The notes: generated by a model from the sequence alone, not told the origin. Positions 52,718 through 62,543 are shown, numbered from the stretch's first letter. The stretch is 64,000 nucleotides of DNA from CAVUEG01 sp963740525 (GCA_963740525.1 CAVUEG010000010.1:1-64000), one strand, 5' to 3'. A program made the numbers and translations.

Positions 52718-54483
52718 TCAGGCGCCCGGTGACTCCTCGACGGTGAGGGCGAAGTCGTCACCGTGCTTGGTGACTCCCTCGACGACCGCCTGCTCGACGG
52801 CTGCCGCGGCGTACCTGCGACGCACCATCAGCGGGTCGGATGCGCAGGTCCTTCACCAGGGCGAAGCACAGGCCGATCATCACGACGACGAACGGCAGGG
52901 CCGCGACGATGGTGATGTTCTGGAGCCCGGTCAGGGCGTCGTCACCGCCGATCAGCAGCATCACCGCGGCGACGGCGCCGGTGGCGACGCCCCAGAAGAC
53001 GACCGTGCCCTTCGAGGGGTCGATGGTGCCGCGCTCCGAGAGGGTGCCCATGACGATCGAGGCCGCGTCGGCGCCGGAGACGAAGAAGATCGCCACCAGC
53101 ACCATGACCAGGACGCTGGTCACCGTGGCCAGCGGCATGTGGTCGAGCAGCCCGAAGAGCTGCCCCTCGTCGAGCCCTTCCCGGCGAGGTCGACGCCGCT
53201 GCGCTGCATGTGGATGGCGGCACCGCCGAAGATCGCGAACCAGACCAGGCTCACCAGGCTGGGAACCAGCAGGACGCCGGTCACGAACTGGCGGATGGTG
53301 CGGCCGCGGCTGATGCGGGCGATGAACATGCCCACGAAGGGTGTCCAGGAGAGCCACCAGGCCCAGTAGAAGACGGTCCAGCCGGACAGCCAGGTCGCGA
53401 GCCCGTCGCCGCCCGCGGCGTCTGTGCGGCCGGCCAGCTGGGCAGGTCCTGAGGTAGGAGAAGACCGAGGTGGGGACCAGGTCGAGCATGAAGACGGGGG
53501 CCCGCGACGAAGACGAACAGCGCGAGTACGACGGCGAGCACCATGTTGATGTTGGACAGCCACTGGATGCCCTTCTCGATGCCGGAGATCGCCGAGGCGA
53601 TGAACGCCGCGGTGAGGACGGCGATGATCACGACGAGCACGCCGTTGCCGACCTTGCCGATCCCGCCGACGATCTCGAGTCCCGAGCCGATCTGGAGCGC
53701 GCCGAGGCCCAGCGAGGCGGCCGACCCGAAGAGGGTGGCGAAGATGGCGAGAATGTCGATCACGCGACCGGCGGGACCGTTCACCCGACGCTCGCCGAAG
53801 AGCGGCGCGAAGGCGGAGCTGATCAGCAGTGGTCGGCCCTTGCGGAACACGCCGTAGGCGATCGCGATGCCCACCACGGCATAGATCGCCCAGGGGTGCA
53901 GGGTCCAGTGGAAGAGCGTGGTCGCCATCGCCGTCTGGACGGCCTCGGGGTTGCCGGCAGGGCCGGTGCCCGGGGGCGGGGTGACGAAGTGGGCCAGGGG
54001 CTCGGAGACGCCGTAGAACATCAGGCCGATTCCCATGCCCGCGCTGAACATCATCGCGATCCACGAGACGGTACGGAACTCCGGCTCCTCGTCGTCGGCG
54101 CCTAGGGGGATGTCGCCGAAGCGCCCCATCGCAAGCCAGATCACGAAGACAACGAACGCGGAGGCCGTGACCACGAAGAGCCACCCCATGGTGCTGACCG
54201 TCCAGGCCAGGGCACTGCCGGACGCGTCGCCCAAGGAGGCGGTGTCCAGGAAGCCCCAAGCCACGAAGCCGAGCGCGAGCGTCGCGGTGATGCCGAAGAC
54301 GACCTTGTCCAGGCCACCTCGGCCGTCGCTGACGTCCTCGACGGGGCTCTCGAGCGCGGGGTGCGGGTCGGAGACGGAGCCGGCTGAGGGCTCCGTCTGG
54401 AGATCAGGCTGCGGGGGAGTTGTGGTTGCCACGGGTGTCTGGCGCCGAGGGCGCCCCTCCGTTCGGTCGGGAAGTGCGGACAC
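52718..54483 (-). CDS. BCCT family osmolyte transporter (four frameshifts)
   Basis: Na+- or H+-coupled betaine/choline/carnitine-type transporter. The conserved Trp-rich helix is present (VFYWAWWLSWTPFVGMFIARISRGR), and early helices read SAGMGIGLMFYGVSEP, FHWTLHPWAIYA. The coding sequence changes frame near 53500, 53445, 53180 and 52845; together the pieces cover about 580 residues, the family size, with a charged C-terminal tail ending near 52718. The slips sit at short G/C runs. The stop lies at 52718-52720. The transported osmolyte is unknown. Confidence 0.85.
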
Positions 54484-54596
54484 TCGAACGTGTCACCGAT
54501 TCCCGTGCCGTTTCAACCTGCGGTGGACGTGCTCAGGCGTGGCGCATGAGCAGCCTCACACCGTCCCGGCGGGCCGAGGGCCGTCCGGTCGCTTGC

Positions 54597-56906
54597 TCAG
54601 CCTCCGGAGACGCCCGGAAGCCAGACGGTCATATCGGTGCCACGCGGCTCACGGTTCGTGACGCGCAAGGTGCCACCGGCGACGGTCGCCCGGTCCTCCA
54701 TGGTGCGCAGGCCACGGTGGCCCGGCCGGGGCTCGTCGAAGTCGGTCGGAAGGCCCACGCCGTCGTCGAGGACGGATACCTCGAGGCCGCCGTCCCTGGT
54801 CGCGACCCGTATGGACACGTCGGTGGCTTGCGCGTGCTTGCGCACGTTCAGCAGCGCCTCCTTGGCGACCCGGTAGCCGATCGCCCGTACGGCGTCCGAC
54901 AGGGCGGGATCGTCATCGCCCTCCACGCGACACGCTGTGACGGTGCCGTCGAAGATCTCGGCAGCAGCCCCTCTGAGCGCCTCGACGAGGCCACGCTCGA
55001 GGTCAGGCGGCTCGAGGTTGAACAGCAGCGCGCGCAGCCGCTCCGTCGCGGCTGAGACCGTCTCCTGCACCGTGGCCAGATCCTCCCGGAGCTCGGGCGC
55101 GCTTCGGACCAGCTTGGACTCCAGCAGCCCCAGTCGCAGGTCGACCGCCGCCAGTGCCTGTACCGGGTCGTCATGGACGTCTGCCGCGATCTGGTCCCGC
55201 TCCGCGTCCTGTGCACCAACCAGGCGGGTGACCAGCGCCTGTCGTTGCTCGGCCAGGTCGCGCAGCTCGGTGGCGGCGCGGCGGGCCTCGGTGATGTCCC
55301 GCTGGACCGTGGCCAGGGCAAAGGGCTCTGCGGTGTCTGCGTCTCGCATGAGGAAGCTGGCGATCGCCACGGGGTAGTCCCCGCCCCGGAGGTTTCGCAG
55401 GGTGGACTCGCCCTCCCAGTGCCCGTGCTCGAAGATCGCGGGCTGCTCCACGGTGAGCGACGCCTCGAGCCCCTCGGGGGTCAGGTAGTCGGCGATCACG
55501 GTGTCCGTGACGTCGACGTCGGGGTCGAGTCCGACCATCTCCCGCCCCTGGGGGTTCACGTAGAGCACCGTGCCGTCGAGCCCGGCGATGGCGATGAAGT
55601 CCGGCGACGTCTCGACGAGTGATCGGAACTTGCGCAGGTCCTGATTGGCCGCGAGCAGCTGCGCCTCCGCCTCCCGCAGCTCGGTGACGTCCAGGGCGAG
55701 CCAGGCCGTACCCATGGCTGCCCCGGTCACGGGATGGTAGATGGAGAAGACGTCGGCTGTGAGGGTGCGCTGGCCGACGGGGAAGTCCAAGACGATGTCG
55801 CCATGCCACAGACCCTCGGCATCGAGCCCCGCGACGATCGAGGTCGCCAGGTCAGGGCCGAGATACTCCACCACGCGCCCCCATGAACCTTGGCCGTCGA
55901 CATCGAGCCCGACCTCGCGGACGCGAGGGTTCACGTAGACGAACGTGCCGTCGAGGTCCGAGATCGCGATCAGGTTGCGGGAGGCATCGGCAAGGGCCTG
56001 GAACTTCACCAGCTGGGCATGGGAGTCCCGTTCCGCAGCGAGGAGAAGTGCGTTGTCGAGCGCCAGCGCACAGCGCTCGGCCAGGTCCTCCGCCCGGCTC
56101 ACCTCGGCGACCCCGAACGGGCGGGACAGCCGGCCTCGCGCGAGATCCACCTGCCCGAGGAGCTGTCCTCGGGACAGCAACGGCAGCCGGAGGACCTGCG
56201 CCAGGTCGAACCGAGCGGCAAGCTCGCAGAGCAGAGCCCCAGCGGACTCGCGGTCGCGGTCGACACCGAGGTCCATGAGCTGGGTCGACGTGGCAGACTC
56301 CCCCCGGCGCAGGGGACCCGTAGTGAGGGGGCTGGCAGCACGCCAATCCTCGACCGCTCGCGGCTCTCCGGCACGCCATACCTGTCGAGCCTCGAGGACC
56401 GCCTCCCCGTCCTGCACGAGGCTGATCACCCCGACGTCAGCCAGGGTCCCGGTCATCACCCGAACCGCGTCGTCGATGAGCGCGTCGGGATCCTGCACCT
56501 CCCGGGTGAGGATGGTCGAAAGGTCGGCGAGCGCGGTGGCGTGCTCGCGGGCGATTCGCGCCGCGTCCTCGTTCTCCCGCTCGGTGGTCAGGTCGGTGGA
56601 GACGCCGACGGCCCCGGTGACGGTGCCGTCGGAGGCATAGAGGGGCTCGTAGGTGACCGCGAGGATCCGGCCGTGACGCTCACGCTCCATGGTGAGGCTC
56701 TCGCCGCTCAGCACCCGTCGCATGGAGTCGACGGTGGAGGAACTGGCGCCGTACAGCGTGAACAGGTTCTCGCCCACCAACTGACCCGGCCGCAGGCCAA
56801 GTGCCTCGAGACCGGGACCGGCGGAGAGCGTGCAGATCCCGGTTGCGTCGAACGCGAAGATGACCTGGGGTCCGACGCGCGTGGGCTCGACTACTGGCCG
56901 TGACAT
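54597..56906 (-). CDS. Multi-PAS/GAF sensor histidine kinase (NarL-system type)
   Basis: Cytoplasmic kinase of about 769 residues: PAS (about 10-110), GAF (about 120-285), PAS (about 295-415), PAS (about 425-540), then HisKA_3 with the phospho-acceptor His in IAADVHDDPVQAL and the ATPase domain with NVRKHAQ and VLDDGVGLP. No membrane segment. The HDDPVQ form is common in actinobacterial kinases of this class. A response regulator gene is not adjacent. Start chosen at ATG 56906; a GTG 15 nt earlier is possible. Confidence 0.9.
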   Translation of the reverse strand: MSRPVVEPTRVGPQVIFAFDATGICTLSAGPGLEALGLRPGQLVGENLFTLYGASSSTVDSMRRVLSGESLTMERERHGRILAVTYEPLYASDGTVTGAVGVSTDLTTERENEDAARIAREHATALADLSTILTREVQDPDALIDDAVRVMTGTLADVGVISLVQDGEAVLEARQVWRAGEPRAVEDWRAASPLTTGPLRRGESATSTQLMDLGVDRDRESAGALLCELAARFDLAQVLRLPLLSRGQLLGQVDLARGRLSRPFGVAEVSRAEDLAERCALALDNALLLAAERDSHAQLVKFQALADASRNLIAISDLDGTFVYVNPRVREVGLDVDGQGSWGRVVEYLGPDLATSIVAGLDAEGLWHGDIVLDFPVGQRTLTADVFSIYHPVTGAAMGTAWLALDVTELREAEAQLLAANQDLRKFRSLVETSPDFIAIAGLDGTVLYVNPQGREMVGLDPDVDVTDTVIADYLTPEGLEASLTVEQPAIFEHGHWEGESTLRNLRGGDYPVAIASFLMRDADTAEPFALATVQRDITEARRAATELRDLAEQRQALVTRLVGAQDAERDQIAADVHDDPVQALAAVDLRLGLLESKLVRSAPELREDLATVQETVSAATERLRALLFNLEPPDLERGLVEALRGAAAEIFDGTVTACRVEGDDDPALSDAVRAIGYRVAKEALLNVRKHAQATDVSIRVATRDGGLEVSVLDDGVGLPTDFDEPRPGHRGLRTMEDRATVAGGTLRVTNREPRGTDMTVWLPGVSGG

Positions 56907-57020
56907 CGCCGGCCCCCTCACCTGGCCGGGCCTCGAGGTACGGGCGCGACCGCTCCCATGGTAGGTCGCGAAGACCCGAAGCGGTTCCTTGTCCGACCAG
57001 CCGGTGTCGGAGTCTCGGCC

Positions 57021-57680
57021 TCAGGCCAGGCGCCAGAAGTCCCCGACCAGGCCCAGGCTGTTCAGCAGGGCCATGTTGTGCTCCCGGGAGTGCGGGGCCC
57101 ACTGCGGCGACAGACGGTCGGACCACCACGCGTGGGCGAGGTCGTTCAGCGTGGTGACCGGGATCGTCCTCCCGGCCGGACGCGAGCCGAGCCAGCGGGC
57201 GACGTGCTCTTCCGACCGGAAGAGGTTCATCGTGCTTCAAGTGAAGACGATGTCGTCCCACCACAGACGGGCCGGAACGAGGCAGTGGAACACGAGCGAC
57301 GAGTCGGTCGGCTGCTGGGCCTCCACCTCCACCACGATCGGATCTGAGCAGTCAGGACAGGACGACTCGATCCGCCCGTCGCTGTGCAGCGCCGCGCAGA
57401 TCCCGAAGGCGTCCCAGGCGCAGTTGGCATACCACCACCGCTGACCTGCGTGGACTCGGTACGCCGTCGGCACTGCGGAGAACGGGTTGGCCATGCGGAT
57501 CTCGTCACCTTGGGCGTTCAGCACCAGGGCATGTTCCTCGTGAAGCCGGCGCCATCCCTCGACGACGGCGGTCGCCGTCCGGCCGCCGGCCGTCGCGACC
57601 TCGAGCACCGAGGGTGCCCGGCCCAGGCGCACGAGCAGGCCGTACGTCTCGTTGCGGAGGCCAAGGTCCTCGGGGGTCAT
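57021..57680 (-). CDS. MerB (alkylmercury lyase) family protein, probable selenoprotein with in-frame TGA
   Basis: Two stretches in the same frame, separated only by TGA at 57239-57237. The first (147 residues) has MANPFSAVPTAYRV and WYANCAWDAFG, whose C-x-x-D matches MerB Cys96 and Asp99, and ESSCPDCSDP. The second (about 70 residues) continues STMNLFRSEEHVARWL, the MerB-family C-terminus. In MerB this place holds the second catalytic Cys (Cys159 region, FCCHVHFF). The TGA thus replaces that Cys, and a SECIS-like hairpin follows. Read through, the protein is about 219 residues, the MerB length. I infer selenocysteine insertion. Sequencing error (TGC or TGT) is the alternative. Lyase activity on organomercurials or other organometals is possible but not shown. 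Confidence 0.75.
57207..57224 (-). promoter_or_regulatory. Candidate bacterial SECIS element
   Basis: In the mRNA, CUCUUCC pairs perfectly with GGAAGAG (7 bp) across the tetraloop GGUC. The loop starts 19 nt after the UGA, close to the 18 nt in Escherichia coli fdhF, whose apical loop is also GGUC. A bulged U in the fdhF stem is missing here. Confidence 0.65.
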
Positions 57681-57730
57681 GGTCCAGTGTCGCTCCAGGA
57701 GGGCTGACGTGTCAGCCAGGAGACGACGAA

Positions 57731-57763
57731 GGCCCCCGACTCACGTGACATGTGTCGGAGGCC
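57731..57763 (-). terminator. Terminator downstream of tRNA-Leu
   Basis: On the minus strand GGCCTCCGAC pairs with GTCGGGGGCC (10 bp, one G-T) across a 13-nt loop, followed by TTCGTC. It lies just past the tRNA 3' end. Confidence 0.6.
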
Positions 57764-57771
57764 CTGCGGCG

Positions 57772-57859
57772 TGGTGTCCGAGGGGGGACTTGAACCCCCA
57801 CCCTCTATACGAGGACTAGCACCTCAAGCTAGCGCGTCTGCCTATTCCGCCACCCGGAC
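57772..57859 (-). tRNA. tRNA-Leu (anticodon GAG)
   Basis: Full cloverleaf on the minus strand: acceptor GTCCGGG with CTCGGAC, D-arm with GGCGGAATAGGCAGA, anticodon stem CTAGC/GCTAG around a loop TTGAGGT (anticodon GAG), long variable arm typical of tRNA-Leu, and a T-arm GGGGGTTCAAGTCCCCC. The CCA end is encoded (57772-57774). Confidence 0.95.
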
Positions 57860-57905
57860 GAGGTGGTCTCACGGCCGTGCCGGCAGCACCGTGAGCGCGT
57901 CGGCA

Positions 57906-57911
57906 ACTGTA
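57906..57911 (-). promoter_or_regulatory. -10 box TACAGT for tRNA-Leu
   Basis: On the minus strand TACAGT lies 46 nt before the tRNA 5' end, giving a leader of about 40 nt. Confidence 0.5.
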
Positions 57912-58066
57912 GCAAAGAAACGGCGGTGCCTTCGCATCGGGGCTGGCGTCCCAGCGTCGTCTGGTCAGGCGTCGTCCAGGGTCGGAACGCTGCCGTTGAG
58001 CACGCGGTCCCGACGGTTCCGTCGCGGGCGTTGGGCGCCACCGAACCCGGGTGACAGGATGGCAGC

Positions 58067-59377
58067 ATGGACGCAGCCAAGCCCTCCTATGACCCGGCAA
58101 CCGAGGTCGTCGACATCTGCCGTGACCTGATCCGGATCGACTCGACGAACTACGGGGACTCCTCGGGACCGGGGGAGCGCAAGACGGCCGAGCACGTCGC
58201 CACGTTGCTGGACGAGGTGGGGATCGAGTCGACGCTCGTCGAGGCCCAGCCCGGACGCACCAGCCTGTACGCCCGCTGGGGTGGCTCCGTGGGGGACCCC
58301 TTGCTGCTTCACGGCCACCTCGACGTGGTCCCCGCGGATGCGGACGACTGGCAGGTGCATCCCTTCTCCGGTGAGATCCGGGACGGGTACGTCTGGGGTC
58401 GCGGAGCGGTCGACATGAAGGACTTCGACGCGATGCTGCTCTCCGTCGTACGCGCCAGGACCCGCGCCGGCCGGCAACCTTCGCGCCCGATGGTCCTCTG
58501 CTTCACGGCCGACGAGGAGGCCGGCGGACATCAGGGAGCCGAGCACCTGGTCAACCACCACCGGGACGTGCTCGCGGACTGCACCGAGGCGATCGGCGAG
58601 GTCGGCGGCTTCAGCACGACCGTCCGCGGCCGGCGCCTCTACCTCATCGAAGCGGCCGAGAAGGGGATGGCGTGGATGCGGCTCACCGCCCACGGCAACG
58701 CCGGCCACGGCTCGATGCGGCATCCCGACAACGCGGTGACCCGCCTGGCCGCCGCGGTGGCCAGGGTGGGCGCCCACAAGTGGCCGGTCACGCTCACTCC
58801 GACCATGGAGGTGCTGCTCGCAGCCGTGGGCGAGCTCGCCGGCACGGAGGCGACACCCGAGAACGCTGACGCACTCGTGGAGGAGTTCGGGTCGGCGAGC
58901 CGGATGCTCGGTGCCGTCATCCGCAACACCACGAACCCGACGATGCTGGAGGCCGGCTACAAGGTCAACGTCGTCCCGGGTGAGGCGACCGCGCACATCG
59001 ACGGCAGGTTCCTGCCGGGCCACGAGGAGGAGTTCCTCGCCACCCTGGAGGACCTCGTGGGTGTCGACGTGGACATCGACTTCGTGTCGAAGCAGGCAGG
59101 GCTGGAGACCACGTTCGACGGTCACCTGGCCGACGTCATGACCGCGTCCCTGCTGGCGGAGGACCCGGACGCACTCGTGGCGCCGTACCTGATGAGTGGC
59201 GGCACGGACGCCAAGCACTGGGCCAAGCTGGGGATCCGATCGTTCGGCTTCGCGCCGCTCCGGCTGCCGGCCGACCTGGACTTCACGGCGCTCTTCCACG
59301 GAGTGGACGAGCGGGTGCCGGTCGACGCGCTCGAGTTCGGCGCCAGGGTCTTCGACCGGTTCCTCGAGGACGCCTGA
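58067..59377 (+). CDS. M20 family metallopeptidase (ArgE/DapE/carboxypeptidase-like)
   Basis: Zinc-dependent amidohydrolase of 436 residues. Metal and catalytic blocks are LLLHGHLDVVPADADDW, GRGAVDMKD, CFTADEEAGG and GGTDAKHW. The dimerisation domain starts near HGNAGHGSM. Similar actinobacterial proteins occur next to housekeeping genes, but the natural substrate is unknown. It diverges from the tRNA-Leu across a 207-bp gap that holds the tRNA promoter. Confidence 0.88.
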   Translation: MDAAKPSYDPATEVVDICRDLIRIDSTNYGDSSGPGERKTAEHVATLLDEVGIESTLVEAQPGRTSLYARWGGSVGDPLLLHGHLDVVPADADDWQVHPFSGEIRDGYVWGRGAVDMKDFDAMLLSVVRARTRAGRQPSRPMVLCFTADEEAGGHQGAEHLVNHHRDVLADCTEAIGEVGGFSTTVRGRRLYLIEAAEKGMAWMRLTAHGNAGHGSMRHPDNAVTRLAAAVARVGAHKWPVTLTPTMEVLLAAVGELAGTEATPENADALVEEFGSASRMLGAVIRNTTNPTMLEAGYKVNVVPGEATAHIDGRFLPGHEEEFLATLEDLVGVDVDIDFVSKQAGLETTFDGHLADVMTASLLAEDPDALVAPYLMSGGTDAKHWAKLGIRSFGFAPLRLPADLDFTALFHGVDERVPVDALEFGARVFDRFLEDA

Positions 59378-59397
59378 GCACAACCGGCAAAGGCGGG

Positions 59398-59646
59398 TCA
59401 GACGAAGAGCCAGGGCCTGCTCTGTCGGATGATCTTGCGACGCAGAACCACCTTGCGCGTGCCGTCTGGGAACAGACGCAGCCGGTCGAGCTCCCAGCCG
59501 CCGTGCTCGGCACGCTCGACCAGCAGCCGGGTGACCACGTTGCGGGAGAGCTCCCGGTGCAGCGTGATCCTGTCGAACTCGTACTCGACACCGCGACCCA
59601 ACGCACGTCGGACGTTGCTGGACGCGGAACTGTGGACAGTGCTCAA
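59398..59646 (-). CDS. DUF5703 family small protein
   Basis: 82 residues, basic, with the actinobacterial pattern ITLHRELSRNVVTRLLVERAEHGGW and RKVVLRRKIIRQ. Function unknown. It overlaps the aldo/keto reductase gene by 4 bp, and both lie on the minus strand downstream of the same promoter. Confidence 0.75.
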   Translation of the reverse strand: MSTVHSSASSNVRRALGRGVEYEFDRITLHRELSRNVVTRLLVERAEHGGWELDRLRLFPDGTRKVVLRRKIIRQSRPWLFV

Positions 59647-60596
59647 TCCTCACCTCCGGAGACGTCGTCGAGGGCATCGATGATCTCCTGGGGCAGCTCG
59701 CACTCCTCGACGGTGAGCGACCCGCGCAGCTGGGAGGCGGTCCTCGCGCCGATGATCGGGGCGGTCACTCCGGGTCGGTCGCGCACCCAGGCCAGGGCGA
59801 CCTCCAGCGGCGACCAGCTGAGACCCTCCGCCGCGCGGGCGACGGCCTCCACGATCCGCTGGCTGCGCTCGTTGAGGTAGGCGCCGACGAAGTTGCCGAA
59901 GTGCGGCGAGGCCGCCCGCGAGTCGGCAGGGGTGCCGGTGCGGTACTTGCCGGTGAGCACGCCACGTCCCAGCGGCGACCAGGGGAGAACCCCCAGCCCC
60001 ATGGCCGCGGCGGCCGGGATCACCTCGGACTCGACGGAGCGGTTGAGCAGGGAGTACTCGACCTGGGTCGAGGCCAGCCGGGCTCGTCCGGGGACGGCCG
60101 CCTGCCAGGTGGCGGCCTGGGCGCTCTGCCAGCCGGAGTAGTTCGAGATCCCGACGTACGCCGCTCGTCCGCTCGAGACCGCGTAGTCGAGAGCCGAGAG
60201 CGTCTCGTCAAGCGGGGTGTCGTTGGCCCAGGTGTGCACCTGCCACAGGTCGACAGAGTCGACGCCGAGCCGCCGAAGGGAGGCGTCGAGCGTGCGGATC
60301 AGGTTCCCGCGGGACACGTCGGTCTCACGGTCGCCGCGACCCCGGGAGATGCCGGCCTTGGTGGCGAGCACGATGTCGTCGCGCGCCACCACGTCACCGA
60401 TCAGGCCCCCGATCAGCTCCTCGGAGGCGCCGTCGCCGTAGCCGGCCGCGGTGTCGATCAGGGTGCCTCCGGCCTCCGCGAACGCCACCAGCTGGTCGCG
60501 TGCCTCGTGCTCGTCGGTGTCCCGTCCCCAGGTGAGCGTGCCGAGCCCGAGCCGGGACACCTTCAGGCCGGTGCGGCCCAGCGACCTCTGCTGCAT
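59643..60596 (-). CDS. Aldo/keto reductase
   Basis: Oxidoreductase of 317 residues. The N-terminus reads RSLGRTGLKVSRLGLGT, catalytic Asp and Tyr in LIDTAAGYGDGASEE, Lys in LATKAG and His in LWQVHTW. The NADPH site near the C-terminus is TAPIIGARTASQL. Close to general stress-related family members with broad carbonyl substrates. ATG 60596 preferred because TACGGT lies 6 nt upstream. Confidence 0.9.
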   Translation of the reverse strand: MQQRSLGRTGLKVSRLGLGTLTWGRDTDEHEARDQLVAFAEAGGTLIDTAAGYGDGASEELIGGLIGDVVARDDIVLATKAGISRGRGDRETDVSRGNLIRTLDASLRRLGVDSVDLWQVHTWANDTPLDETLSALDYAVSSGRAAYVGISNYSGWQSAQAATWQAAVPGRARLASTQVEYSLLNRSVESEVIPAAAAMGLGVLPWSPLGRGVLTGKYRTGTPADSRAASPHFGNFVGAYLNERSQRIVEAVARAAEGLSWSPLEVALAWVRDRPGVTAPIIGARTASQLRGSLTVEECELPQEIIDALDDVSGGED

Positions 60597-60602
60597 GGGG
60601 CA

Positions 60603-60608
60603 ACCGTA
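60603..60608 (-). promoter_or_regulatory. Leaderless -10 box TACGGT for the aldo/keto reductase gene
   Basis: On the minus strand TACGGT ends 6 nt before ATG 60596. Confidence 0.5.
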
Positions 60609-60718
60609 TCCAGCCTCCGAGGAACGCCGCACGCGGCTCGCCGGGCCGCGTCGCCGGACTCGGTTCGTGGGTGCGTAGCATGACTCAGGTTTTGAATGCG
60701 CCTGCCTGAGGAGTGAAC

Positions 60719-61543
60719 GTGCTCGAACTGTTCAAGGCCGTCGTCCTGGGCCTGCTCCAGGGACTGACGGAGTTCCTGCCGATCTCGAGCAGCGCGCACC
60801 TTCGGATCTTCCCGGAGCTGTTCGGCTGGGGGGATCCGGGCGCCGCCTTCACCGCGGTCATCCAGATCGGCACGGAGCTCGCCGTGCTCCTCTACTTCCG
60901 CAAGGACATCGGGCGGATCGCCTGGGCCTGGCTGAGATCTCTGGTGAGGCCGGAGTACCGCGGCACGCTCGACTCGCGCATGGGCTGGTACGTCATCGTC
61001 GGGTCGATCCCGATCGTGCTGCTGGGCATCGCCTTCAAGAGCACCATCGAGAGCGACTTCCGGAGCATCTGGATCATCGGCGGCGCGCTGATCGTCCTCG
61101 GCGTGATCCTCGGTTTCGCCGACCGTATCTCCTCCTCCGACAGGTCGATGGGTGACCTGAACCTCGGCCACGCGGTGCTGTTCGGTCTCGCGCAGGCCCT
61201 CGCCCTCGTCCCGGGCGTCTCACGCTCCGGAGCCACGATCAGCATGGGTCGCTTCCTGGACTACGACCGGGAGACCGCCACTCGGTTCGCGTTCCTGCTG
61301 GCCATCCCGGCGGTCGTCGGCGCCGGGCTCTTCGAGCTCAAGGACATCCCCGGCGGTGACAACGCCTACGGCGTCGTGCCCACCGCGGTGGCCACCGTGG
61401 TCTCGTTCGTGGTCGGTTACGCCGCCATCGCCTGGCTGCTGCGCTACATCACCACGCACTCGTACACGCCGTTCGTGATCTACCGGGTGCTGCTCGGTGG
61501 GACGGCGCTCGTCCTCGTGGCGACCGGGGTCATCGCGGCCTGA
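60719..61543 (+). CDS. uppP: Undecaprenyl-diphosphatase UppP
   Basis: Membrane phosphatase of 274 residues that recycles the lipid carrier of cell wall synthesis. Signature blocks are GLLQGLTEFLPISSSAH and LVPGVSRSGATISMG, with several membrane helices. GTG at 60719 is preferred over GTG 60713 because the ribosome-binding site AGGAG lies 7 nt before it. Target of bacitracin-type inhibition. Confidence 0.93.
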   Translation: MLELFKAVVLGLLQGLTEFLPISSSAHLRIFPELFGWGDPGAAFTAVIQIGTELAVLLYFRKDIGRIAWAWLRSLVRPEYRGTLDSRMGWYVIVGSIPIVLLGIAFKSTIESDFRSIWIIGGALIVLGVILGFADRISSSDRSMGDLNLGHAVLFGLAQALALVPGVSRSGATISMGRFLDYDRETATRFAFLLAIPAVVGAGLFELKDIPGGDNAYGVVPTAVATVVSFVVGYAAIAWLLRYITTHSYTPFVIYRVLLGGTALVLVATGVIAA

Positions 61544-61564
61544 GCGACCGCTCGACCGAGGTGG

Positions 61565-62543
61565 TCAGAGCCAGCCGGACTTCTTGAAGAAGTAGAACAG
61601 CACGGCGCAGCTGATCAGCATCAGTGCGATCGACATCGGGTAGCCGTAGGGCCAGCCGAGCTCGGGCATGTCCTTGAAGTTCATGCCGTAGACGCCGGCG
61701 ATGAGGGTCGGCGCCGCCACGAGACCCACGGCCGCGGAGATCTTGCGCATGTCGTCGTTCTGCTGCACGGAGATCTGGGCTAGGTGCGCGTCGAAAGCCG
61801 TCGACAGCAGGCTGTCGAGGGTGTCGATCGTCTCCGCGACCCTGGCCAGGTGGTCCGCGACGTCGCGGAAGAAGGGCGCGGCGTCGTCGTCGATGAGCCG
61901 GATGGTGTTGCCGGCGAAGCGGTTCATCGGCTCTCGCAACGGCAGCACGGCGCGACGCACCTCGGCGATCTCGCGCTTGAGCGTGTAGATGCGGGCAGAG
62001 TCGTTGGTGCGCTCGGTGGAGAAGACCGACACCTCGACCTCGTCCACGTCCTCTTCGAGCGCTCCGGCCACTGACTCGTAGTTGTCGACCACCTGGTCGC
62101 AGACCGCGTGCACCACGGCCGAGGGACCATGGGTGAGCATCTTCTCGCGGGACTCCAGCTTGAGACGGGCCGTGTGCAGCTCGTTGCCCTTGCCGTGGCG
62201 GACGCTGACGACGAACTGCTCGCCGACGAACAGCGCGATCTCGCCGGTCTCGACCTGGTCGGTCTCGTCGACGTACCAGAGGGTCTTGAGCACGAGGAAC
62301 AGCGAGTCGCCGTACTTCTCGAGCTTGGGCCTCTGGTGGGCGTGGAGCGCATCCTCGATCAGCCAGGGGGTGGAGCGAGTACGTCCGCGAGACCTGGTCG
62401 AGCTCCTCGGCTGTGGGCTCGTGGAGCCCCACCCACACGAAGTCGCCCTCCTGGAGCTCGTCATGGACGAACGCGAGGTCGTCCCCCCGGCAGTCCAAGG
62501 AGACCCGCACACCCCGGCGGTAGAGCGCGTTGTCAACGATCAC
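61565..62543 (-). CDS. corA: CorA-family divalent cation channel (one frameshift)
   Basis: Mg2+/Co2+ transport protein of about 326 residues. The hallmark motif is present as GVYGMNFKDMPEL between the two C-terminal membrane helices, ahead of a basic tail (FFKKSGWL). A slip at about 62363 beside a G run splits the protein after SLHPL; the continuation is IEDALHAHQRPKLEKY. Leaderless GTG start at 62543. Confidence 0.9.

Noticed and set aside
52654..52732. Extended C-terminus of GuaB1
   Set aside because: It would be encoded by a terminator hairpin, and a one-base repair gives a natural ending.
57021..57680. Two separate small genes or a pseudogene split by TGA
   Set aside because: Both parts align in one frame to one family, the TGA sits at a Cys position, and a SECIS-like hairpin follows at the right distance. 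Sequencing error cannot be excluded, so confidence is limited.
60680..60709. Nine-residue upstream peptide (MTQVLNAPA) before uppP
   Set aside because: The only -10-like box (TAGCAT) overlaps the ATG of the peptide, so the transcript would start inside it; the TGA is simply close to the uppP ribosome-binding site.
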